Source: Flavobacterium notoginsengisoli (GTDB taxonomy: Bacteria > Bacteroidota > Bacteroidia > Flavobacteriales > Flavobacteriaceae). Taken from it: a DNA stretch of 64,000 bases. Shown here in pieces: positions 37,102 through 44,675 of the stretch. Below the pieces are notes generated by a model. The model searched no databases, had not been told where the DNA came from, and saw only the letters and a list, made by a program, of their open reading frames with translations. Where the stretch lies: NCBI RefSeq assembly GCF_014207905.1, contig NZ_JACHLB010000003.1, forward strand, positions 538,547 to 602,546, in the 5' to 3' direction. How positions within the stretch are numbered: the first letter of the stretch is position 1; every line of letters starts with the position of its first letter. The position numbers and the translations under genes are program-made.

Positions 37102-37826
37102 TGTCCTGATATAATATAGGAGTTTGTTCCTGTTTTTCTAAGAAATCCAAATCTCACGTTTCCGGCTGTACTTGTAAATTTAGCGCTTCCAGCTGCAGTA
37201 TAATTAAGCGTTACACCCGAAGCCGCTTGTACAGTTAATACAGCACCATTATGAGCTTCTAAGTTAATAGTTTCACCAACCGCCATGCTTCCAAAATCTG
37301 AAGTCAAGGTCAATGTAGACGTTGTTGCACATTCGATTGTATTGTTGACATCGCCAGCTGCAATATTTCTAGAAGAAGTAAATGCAATAATTGCTGATCT
37401 AAACGGAGTGCTTGAAGTTCCTCCTGCAGTTTTTGCATACAAAGCATAAGGCACACTTAAAAGTTGTGTTACTCCTGTAATATTAAAATTGCTTCCTCCC
37501 TTAACATCAACTTGCGTTTCTATATAATAAGGTCCTTTATCCCAAGCAATTTTACTAAAATCTCCTGTTACAATTGTACCAGTTCCTATTTCTAAAGAAA
37601 CCAAACCGTTACTGTTGGTAGTCGGAGAATGTGTTTCTTGATAAACTGTAGTTCCTGTTGCGGTACTCTGATGAACAATAACTTTTAGGCTTATCTTCGA
37701 ATTAACAACTAAGCTATTATCTTGTGCACGAATGATTGCCTGATAACTCATTTTTTCAGGTGATTGTGCAAATACCTTAAGTGATACAGTTACAAATAAT
37801 AATATGAGGGTATGTGCCAGTTTCAT
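37098..37826 (-). CDS. secreted protein of unknown function, Bacteroidota surface family
   Basis: A 242-residue protein with a signal peptide (LILLFVTVSLKVFAQ). The N-terminal region PEKMSYQAIIRAQDNSLVV through LLSVPYALYAKTAGG is an often-seen module in Bacteroidota secreted proteins, an immunoglobulin-like start before a variable tail. The C-terminal part (about 145-242) is Thr/Ser/Ala-rich with predicted beta-strands. The function is unknown. It overlaps the beta-helix gene by 4 bp (ATGA) and lies 14 bp downstream of the T9SS cargo gene, so the three form one operon. Confidence 0.65.
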   Translation of the reverse strand: MKLAHTLILLFVTVSLKVFAQSPEKMSYQAIIRAQDNSLVVNSKISLKVIVHQSTATGTTVYQETHSPTTNSNGLVSLEIGTGTIVTGDFSKIAWDKGPYYIETQVDVKGGSNFNITGVTQLLSVPYALYAKTAGGTSSTPFRSAIIAFTSSRNIAAGDVNNTIECATTSTLTLTSDFGSMAVGETINLEAHNGAVLTVQAASGVTLNYTAAGSAKFTSTAGNVRFGFLRKTGTNSYIISGQ

Positions 37827-37840
37827 TAGATCTTCCGTTT

Positions 37841-38362
37841 TTAATTTTTAATAATTTTAAATGATTTCAAAATCTTGTTATCTACATATACTACCAATAT
37901 ATATATAGATGGACTAAGATTGTTTAGACTGACTTGGGTATCAGCTTGATTGATTGTGTTTTGCTTTAAAAGCCTCGCCTGGATATCGTAAAGTCGGTAC
38001 GATCGCTGTCCGCCTTCCAATTCCATTCCATTCATACTTATATTAACAAAGTCAGCGGTAGGATTTGGGTAAACAAACATTTCGGCTTTTGCAGGTTCTT
38101 CTACATCTGGCGTGTCTAATGTTTCGTCTTTTACTTGCTGCTGAATTCCTTGTGCAACATTGTAAACAGCGTCGACTCCCATATAAGTGTAAAATACCTG
38201 TCCGATTGAATAAGCTACTGAGCCAGAAGTTCCTGTTGCATTGTTACCAGACGTAATTATAGTTTCCATTAAATTATCAGTATTTTGACTAATTCCTACA
38301 AAAGGAACGAAAAACATCATTATAATGATTAGGTTTATATGTCTCAGTCGCGAATGCTTCAC
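37841..38362 (-). CDS. secreted protein with T9SS type A C-terminal signal
   Basis: A 173-residue protein with a signal peptide. A short module follows (ETIITSGNNATGTSGSVAYS, with SIGQVFYT), then a linker rich in Glu/Pro/Asp, then the type A sorting domain. The sorting domain has FVYPNPTADFVNI, YRLYDIQARLL, LNNLSPSIYILVV and a basic KSFKIIKN end. The sorting domain is the export and attachment signal read by the type IX secretion system. It is the first gene of a three-gene operon. Confidence 0.82.
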   Translation of the reverse strand: MKHSRLRHINLIIIMMFFVPFVGISQNTDNLMETIITSGNNATGTSGSVAYSIGQVFYTYMGVDAVYNVAQGIQQQVKDETLDTPDVEEPAKAEMFVYPNPTADFVNISMNGMELEGGQRSYRLYDIQARLLKQNTINQADTQVSLNNLSPSIYILVVYVDNKILKSFKIIKN

Positions 38363-38392
38363 AGTTTATTATTCTTAGATTATTTTATAGTG

Positions 38393-38400
38393 CAAAAATA
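38393..38400 (-). promoter_or_regulatory. candidate -7 box of the secreted-protein operon
   Basis: On the minus strand TATTTTTG matches TAnnTTTG, 31 bp before the ATG at 38362. No TTTG box sits at the right distance upstream; the nearest CAAA on the plus strand is only 8 bp away. So the assignment is weak. Confidence 0.3.
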
Positions 38401-38769
38401 TTTAAATTCAAAAAATAATCGATATAATAAAACTTATTTCCGATAATCTGCATATAATGTAGTATTTTAGTGACTATTTACTTACATTGAAAAAGTTAAA
38501 AAAACGCTTAAAATTTTTGATTAGCCTTTTTGAAAGTTACAATCGGATTGAGACGAGTCATAACGCAAAATATTCTTGGCTTTTAATCTTAGTAGGAAGA
38601 TTTACAAAATAACGACGATTTATTTGTTTAATTATACCTCACGGTGCTTTTTATTTAATTTTTAATACACCTATCCATATAATTTGATATTCATAATTAT
38701 TGCCCACTTAAACAGCAAAAAATTCATCCAACCTGTATTTATATAACTGATTTACAAATATTTAAATAT

Positions 38770-38780
38770 CCTTATTAAGG
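38770..38780. promoter_or_regulatory. palindrome CCTTATTAAGG, copy 3
   Basis: An 11-bp palindrome identical in core to the copies at 13945 and 32926. Read in the direction of the synthase operon the context AAATATCCTTATTAAGG aligns with AAATTTCCTTATTAAGG of copy 2 (AATTTCC at copy 1). It lies 501 bp before the NRPS/PKS start and 408 bp before the divergent T9SS cargo gene. Confidence 0.5.
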
Positions 38781-39000
38781 CTCTTTCGTCCTGATTTGTA
38801 CATGTTGACGATTTCTACTCATTTTATCGAAAGAATTGAAGCTTAAAAAGGCATAAAAACTCATTCTAGAAAGGTTAAAAAGAGTGTCAAAAAAGAGGAA
38901 TTAGACCAAAAATCACTTTCGAAAATCATCTTCCAATTTTTATGTAAAATTTGTCTTATTCAATTGAAAATATGCTATTCATCGAGAATAATAGCTTTAT

Positions 39001-39114
39001 ATGGAAAATGCGAGTTTTACTGAATTATTTTTCCTTTTTTTGATCATCTTATTGAATAATAAGCTAGAAAATCTATTTAAACATAGAGAAAAAATAAAGG
39101 CCAAAACTAATTAA
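39001..39114 (+). CDS. possible small membrane protein (37 residues)
   Basis: An ATG-started frame encodes 37 residues: a short head, a hydrophobic segment (ELFFLFLIILL) and a charged tail ending HREKIKAKTN. That is a typical small single-pass protein layout. It is followed 77 bp later by the intrinsic terminator at 39191, which would make a sensible short transcription unit. No homologue is recognised, and A/T-rich DNA readily produces such frames, so confidence is low. Confidence 0.28.
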   Translation: MENASFTELFFLFLIILLNNKLENLFKHREKIKAKTN

Positions 39115-39190
39115 ATTCTTACATCTACTAATTACCAAGCCAAAAAAGCTGTAATAGAAAATGTAATCTTATTCCGCTAAATAATTAAAA

Positions 39191-39222
39191 AAACAAGATT
39201 TAAAAAATCCTGTTTCTTTTTT
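39191..39222 (+). terminator. intrinsic terminator in the leader of the NRPS/PKS operon
   Basis: AAACAAGATTT (39191-39201) pairs with AAATCCTGTTT (39205-39215) with one G-T wobble and a 3-nt loop, followed by CTTTTTT. It is 59 bp before the ATG at 39281. It could end the small upstream transcript or act as an attenuator that must be read through. Confidence 0.65.
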
Positions 39223-39280
39223 AGTCCGACGCCAATATTACCATATTATTTTACTCAACTTTAATTTTAATACAATTAAA

Positions 39281-42200
39281 ATGAAAAGATCAAACAATAA
39301 TAATTCAGACAAAGTGATGATTGGAGCTGAAATGGTATATCCAAAAAATGCTCTTCATGAACTTTTTGCTAAGCAAGCGGAAACATCACCAAATGCAATA
39401 GCATTAGAATTTGATGATCAAAAGATTACATATGCAGCGTTGGCAAACAAAGCAAATCTTATTGCTAACTATTTTTTAGATCAAGGTCTATCTCCTGGAC
39501 AATTTGTCGCAGTATCTATGGATAGAAGCCCTAATTTAATTGCATCTCTTTTTGCAATTTTACAATGTGGAGCGGCTTATTTACCATTAGATCCAAAATT
39601 CCCGACGGAAAGATTAGAATTTATGCTTGAAGATTCTGAAGCAGCTTTTCTACTGACTACAGAGGCTCTTTCTACTTCATTGCCAAAAAGTTCAAAAACT
39701 ATATTAATAGAAGAGGTATTATCGTCTTTAGACCAATATCCTTCTACTCCACTTTCGCTTACGGTTTCCCCAGAAAATGTGGCTTATATAATGTATACTT
39801 CTGGTTCTACAGGAAAACCAAAGGGAGTAACTGTAACGCATCAAAATCTGGTAAACTTCCTTTACAGCATGGCAATTGAGCCAGGTATTGAGCCCGCAGA
39901 CAAATTATTATCGATTACAACTATTTCTTTTGATATTGCAGGATTAGAATTGTTTTTACCATTAATTAAAGGTGCATCTGTAGTTTTTGCTGATTACGAA
40001 ACTACGCGCGACGGTCAGCTTTTATTTAATCTTTTAAAGGAAAAAGAAATTACAATATTACAAGCGACACCAACAACGTGGCAATTATTATTAGATTCTG
40101 GCTGGAATACGCCTCTTCCTATAAAAGCACTTTGCGGCGGAGAAGCTATGCCTTTAAATTTGGCTCGCGCATTAACTTCAAGATGCAATTCTCTTTGGAA
40201 TATGTACGGACCAACTGAAACTACTGTTTGGTCTGCTGTAAAACAAATTAAAGCCGAAGACGAATTAATTACAGTTGGATTTCCTATCGCCAATACACAA
40301 ATTTATTTATTAGATGAAAATCGTAAAGTTGTAGAATCTGGTGAAATTGGAGAAATTGTAATTGGAGGTGACGGAGTTGCACAAGGTTATTGGAAACGCT
40401 CCGAACTTACGGCAGAAAAATTTATCCAAAATCCGTTTTCAGACGAAACCAATACTACTATTTATCGTACTGGTGATTTGGGAAAAATACTACCGAATGG
40501 AGAATTACAATGTTTAGGACGAATCGATCATCAAGTAAAACTTAGAGGACACCGTATTGAATTAGGCGAAATTGAAGCTACTCTAAATACACTTTCAGGC
40601 ATTAAACAATCGGCTGTAATTGTAAGCAGACATTTTGGAAATGAAGACAAATTGGTAGCTTACTTGAAAACCAGTGGAGAATCTGGTGATGAAAAACTAA
40701 TTCAAGAAGCACTTTCTAAAATTTTACCAGAAATTCTAATTCCTTCAAAATATATTTGGATAGAAGAATTCCCGATAACTCCAAACGGAAAAATTGACAA
40801 AAAGAACCTTCCGCTTCCAGAAAACAGCAGACCAGATTCTGCTCCTCTTTACAAAAAACCAACTACCAAATTGGAAAAAGAGATTGCGAAAATCTGGAGC
40901 GAAGAATTAAAAATAGCTGAAATTGGCATTAATGATGATTTCTTTGATATTGGAGGAAGCTCTGTACTTGCGCAAAAAGTAACAACAGCAATAAAACAAC
41001 TTTTAGCTGTAGACGTTCCCGTTTCAAAAATCTATATTCATCCGACAATAAAAGAACTCGCTTCTACTTTAGAAGATCAAAATAATACAGAAGATTCATT
41101 TGAATTTAAAAAACCTAATGAATATACAAGTTCTGCAGATATTGCTGTAATTGGTATGGCAGGAAGATTTCCTGGTTCTGATACTATAGAAGAATTATGG
41201 GAAAATCTGAGAGATGGTAAAGAAACCATTTCATTATTTACAAAAGAAGAATTAGACAGCAGTTTGCCAGAAAGTCTTCGTAACGACCCGCTTTATATTG
41301 GTGCAAGAGGAGTTTTGCCTTCTGCTAAAACATTTGACCCGAGTTTCTTCGGATTAAATCCTCAGCTTGCAGCGGCAATGGATCCGCAAATTAGAGTGTT
41401 TTTAGAAATTTCATTTGAAGCATTAGAACAAGCTGGACATCTTCCAAAACATTATAAAGGAAGCATTGGCGTTTATTCTGGAAGCGAAATCAATACGTAT
41501 TATGAAAACAATATTTTCAATAATAAAGAATTAAAAAGTTCAGTTGGTGAATTACAGATTTATACTGTAAACGGAAAAGATTTTATTGCGCCACGCACTT
41601 CCTATCATTTAAATTTAAAAGGCCCTTCTGTTAGTGTGCATTCTGCTTGCTCGACTTCTTTATTGGCAGTAGCCGAAGCTGTAAAAGCAATTAGAACCGG
41701 AATGTGTGATGTAGCTCTTGCAGGTGGATCTAGCGTCACTTGCCCTATAAATAGCGGACATCTTTATGACGAAGGTTTTATTAAAAGCCCTGATGGTTCT
41801 ACTCGTTCTTTTGATGCTTCTGGAAAAGGAACCGTTTTTAGCGACGGTGCTGGAGTTGTTTTGCTTAAACGATTAGAAGAAGCAGAAAAAGATGGCGATA
41901 TAATTTACGGAGTAATTAAAGGAGTTGGTGTTAATAATGACGGAGGTGATAAAGGAAGTTTTATGGCTCCTAGTCCAAAAGGTCAGGCCGGCGCTATAAT
42001 TAATGCCTTTAACGATGCACAAGTATCGCCTTCGAGCATTTCTTATATGGAAGCACACGGTACTGCAACACCAATTGGAGATCCGATAGAAATTGAAGGG
42101 CTTAAGATTGCTTATGGCAAACAAGAAAAAAACAACTATTGCGCTTTAGGATCAATAAAAAGCAACATGGGACACACAACGGCAGCTGCTGGTGTCGCTG

Positions 42201-44599
42201 GATTGATCAAAGTATTATTAGCCATGCGTCATAAACAAATACCGCCAATGGTTAATTTTGAAAAACCAAATCCTAATATCGATTTTGAAAACAGTCCATT
42301 TTATGTAAATAATAAACTGATTGAATGGAAATCTGACAGTGTTAGAAGAGCTGGTGTTAGTTCTTTTGGAATCGGAAGTACAAATGTTCACGTTATTGTT
42401 GAAGAATATGACAAGAAACCAGAACCATCTTCAGCAGGAAGACCGATGGACATATTAATGTGGTCTGCAAAAAGTCAAAATAGTTTATTGGGTTACGAGA
42501 ATACATTAGGCCAATTTATTGATAAAGCAAAAGAAACGCCTCTAGCAGATATTGCTTATTCGTTAAATATTACTAGAGACGATTTTAACCATAGAAGCTT
42601 TCTTTTGGCAGATTCTACAGTCGATGCAGCCGAGAAGTTAATTTCATTAAAAACAAAAAACACTAAATCTTCAGTATTAAAAAGTGTGCCTAGCGAATTA
42701 GGATTTCTTTTCCCTGGACAAGGATCTCAATATTTACAAATGGGTAAAAAACTTTACGATAACGAAAAAGTATATCGTGAAGCCGTAGACAAATGTGCCG
42801 GTTTGTTAATGGAAGAATTAGGTTTAGACATTCGTGAAGTTCTTTATCCAAAAGACCATTTTACTGATGCAGAAGAACTTCTTAGAAACACTCGCTTAAC
42901 GCAACCTTCTTTGTTTGTCACAGAATATGCTTTAGCGCAATTATGGTTAAGCTGGGGAATAAAACCAACTTTCCTTTGCGGACATAGTATTGGAGAATTT
43001 GCTGCTGCACATTTAGCAGGTATTTTAAACTTGAAAGATGCGTTGCATATTGTTGCTGTGAGAGGACGATTGATTAGTCAATTGCCAGGAGGTTCTATGT
43101 TAATTGTACGTGTGCCAGTAGAGACGCTAAATGAATTAAAACCAGATACACTTTCTATTGCAGCTATAAATTCTAAACAATTCTGTGTAGTTTCTGGAAA
43201 AAAAGAAGATATCGCGCTCTTTAATGCAGAACTTGATGCAAAAGAAATTCCGAATAGACTGCTTAATACAAGTCATGCGTTCCATTCATTTATGATGGAG
43301 CCAATTTTAGGTGACTTTAGAAATGAATTGGAAAAAATAAAACTGAACATTCCTCGATTGCCAATTATCTCAACTGCAACCGGAACTTGGCTTACCGATA
43401 CAGAAGCTACAGATCCGACGTATTGGGTGAATCAATTAAAAAATACCGTTCATTTTGCAGATGCAATGGATACAGCTTTCGAACTAGAAGACTTTGTTTT
43501 ATTGGAAGTTGGTCCTGGCCAAACCTTAATTACTTTGGCACGTCAGCAAGCTGCGGGTAAAATTATACCAGCGTTCCCGAGTATCAATTTCCCTAAAGAT
43601 GATAATGATAATGAGTATACAACTCTATTAACTGCTTTAGGTGAATTATGGCTAAGAGGCATAAACCCAGATTGGAAAGCATTTTACGGACAGCAACAGA
43701 GACAAAAAATAGATTTACCAAATTATATTTTTGACCGTAAACCTTGTTGGATCGAACCTTTAGGCGTTCCAGAAACTATAGTTCCTCAAAAAACAGCTGT
43801 TTCTGAAACTCTGGCAATTTCGATCGAAGTTGAAAATAAAACAACAGAAACTAAGCATTCTAGAAAAGAAGAAATTCTTTCTAAAATTGCTGATATTATA
43901 AAAAATGCATCTGGAATCGAATATGAAGTCGAAGCTTCTTCAAATACTTTCTTGGAGTTAGGTTTAGATTCGTTATCACTTACTCAATTATCAGGAAAAC
44001 TGAAAAAAGAATTTGATTTACCGATTACTTTCAGACAATTAAACGAAGCTTATTCAACTCCTTCTCTTCTTGCAGATTATATTGAAACTAATCTTCCAGA
44101 AGAAGTTGAAACTGTAGTAAAAGAAGTTGAAACAATTATAGAACAAGCATCCACTACAGCAGTTTCGCAAAATGGAACACAATTATCATCGACTCAAAGT
44201 CAGATTTCATTAGAACAAATTGTTCAGCAAATTCAGCTTTTAAGTCAGAAAGTTGATCAATTGCAAAATTTCCAAAGCACATCGGTAAATGGAAATTCTT
44301 CATTTGTGAATCTAAAAGCAGAAAATTTTGATGTTTCTAAATTTAATAATGAACTCAAACATGAAACGAATGGTTTTGCTAAAACCAATGGCAATTCAGC
44401 AAAAGAAAAAATGTTTGATATTTCTGCAATTCATGATGAACATCGATTTGTAAACGATAATCATGAAAAGAAATACACGATAAAATCGAACGAACCTCCA
44501 GTGCAAGGAAGTAAACTTGGAAGAGATGAAAGCGGAAATCCAGCTTGGTTTATAGAAGATCCAAGTGAGAATGGAAGTTTCGTCAAGATTAAGCTTTAA
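39281..44599 (+). CDS. hybrid NRPS/PKS synthase, A-PCP-KS-AT-ACP
   Basis: A 1772-residue assembly-line protein. Residues 1-520 are an adenylation domain (TSGSTGKPKG near 173, FDIAGLEL at 217, catalytic Lys504 in NGKIDKK). Its ten-residue code reads DILQLGMVWK, a glycine-type code. A PCP follows with Ser561 in GGSS. The KS (about 618-1045) has Cys790, His926 and His965, all intact. The AT (about 1085-1440) has GHSIGE (Ser1236) and HAFH at 1332-1335, the malonyl form. The ACP has Ser1564 in GLDSLS. A coiled-coil tail and an unusual terminal motif (GRDESGNPAWFIEDP) follow. No KR, DH, ER or methyltransferase domain is present, so the beta-ketone is retained. It loads glycine and extends it with malonate to 4-amino-3-oxobutanoyl-ACP. 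Confidence 0.9.
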   Translation: MKRSNNNNSDKVMIGAEMVYPKNALHELFAKQAETSPNAIALEFDDQKITYAALANKANLIANYFLDQGLSPGQFVAVSMDRSPNLIASLFAILQCGAAYLPLDPKFPTERLEFMLEDSEAAFLLTTEALSTSLPKSSKTILIEEVLSSLDQYPSTPLSLTVSPENVAYIMYTSGSTGKPKGVTVTHQNLVNFLYSMAIEPGIEPADKLLSITTISFDIAGLELFLPLIKGASVVFADYETTRDGQLLFNLLKEKEITILQATPTTWQLLLDSGWNTPLPIKALCGGEAMPLNLARALTSRCNSLWNMYGPTETTVWSAVKQIKAEDELITVGFPIANTQIYLLDENRKVVESGEIGEIVIGGDGVAQGYWKRSELTAEKFIQNPFSDETNTTIYRTGDLGKILPNGELQCLGRIDHQVKLRGHRIELGEIEATLNTLSGIKQSAVIVSRHFGNEDKLVAYLKTSGESGDEKLIQEALSKILPEILIPSKYIWIEEFPITPNGKIDKKNLPLPENSRPDSAPLYKKPTTKLEKEIAKIWSEELKIAEIGINDDFFDIGGSSVLAQKVTTAIKQLLAVDVPVSKIYIHPTIKELASTLEDQNNTEDSFEFKKPNEYTSSADIAVIGMAGRFPGSDTIEELWENLRDGKETISLFTKEELDSSLPESLRNDPLYIGARGVLPSAKTFDPSFFGLNPQLAAAMDPQIRVFLEISFEALEQAGHLPKHYKGSIGVYSGSEINTYYENNIFNNKELKSSVGELQIYTVNGKDFIAPRTSYHLNLKGPSVSVHSACSTSLLAVAEAVKAIRTGMCDVALAGGSSVTCPINSGHLYDEGFIKSPDGSTRSFDASGKGTVFSDGAGVVLLKRLEEAEKDGDIIYGVIKGVGVNNDGGDKGSFMAPSPKGQAGAIINAFNDAQVSPSSISYMEAHGTATPIGDPIEIEGLKIAYGKQEKNNYCALGSIKSNMGHTTAAAGVAGLIKVLLAMRHKQIPPMVNFEKPNPNIDFENSPFYVNNKLIEWKSDSVRRAGVSSFGIGSTNVHVIVEEYDKKPEPSSAGRPMDILMWSAKSQNSLLGYENTLGQFIDKAKETPLADIAYSLNITRDDFNHRSFLLADSTVDAAEKLISLKTKNTKSSVLKSVPSELGFLFPGQGSQYLQMGKKLYDNEKVYREAVDKCAGLLMEELGLDIREVLYPKDHFTDAEELLRNTRLTQPSLFVTEYALAQLWLSWGIKPTFLCGHSIGEFAAAHLAGILNLKDALHIVAVRGRLISQLPGGSMLIVRVPVETLNELKPDTLSIAAINSKQFCVVSGKKEDIALFNAELDAKEIPNRLLNTSHAFHSFMMEPILGDFRNELEKIKLNIPRLPIISTATGTWLTDTEATDPTYWVNQLKNTVHFADAMDTAFELEDFVLLEVGPGQTLITLARQQAAGKIIPAFPSINFPKDDNDNEYTTLLTALGELWLRGINPDWKAFYGQQQRQKIDLPNYIFDRKPCWIEPLGVPETIVPQKTAVSETLAISIEVENKTTETKHSRKEEILSKIADIIKNASGIEYEVEASSNTFLELGLDSLSLTQLSGKLKKEFDLPITFRQLNEAYSTPSLLADYIETNLPEEVETVVKEVETIIEQASTTAVSQNGTQLSSTQSQISLEQIVQQIQLLSQKVDQLQNFQSTSVNGNSSFVNLKAENFDVSKFNNELKHETNGFAKTNGNSAKEKMFDISAIHDEHRFVNDNHEKKYTIKSNEPPVQGSKLGRDESGNPAWFIEDPSENGSFVKIKL

Positions 44600-44675
44600 T
44601 AATCCAGACAAAAACAGATAAATAGTATTTTAAATTGTCAATGAAAGTTGCAATTATATTTAAAATAGGAGCAAA

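Larger units (their letters stand above)
38363..39280. other. long gap upstream of the NRPS/PKS operon
   Basis: About 920 bp. It carries the third copy of the CCTTATTAAGG palindrome (38770-38780), a possible 37-residue small membrane protein gene (39001-39114), an intrinsic terminator (39191-39222), and a candidate promoter for the minus-strand operon. If the synthase transcript starts near the palindrome, the leader is about 500 bases, unusually long. Confidence 0.5.

Noticed and set aside
32797..39045. Repeated AATGATCAAAA text in three gaps
   Set aside because: Short and A/T-rich, with no fixed position or orientation relative to genes; expected by chance in this composition.
40015..40293. 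Minus-strand frame inside the first synthase
   Set aside because: Antisense to conserved adenylation-domain motifs; no independent support.
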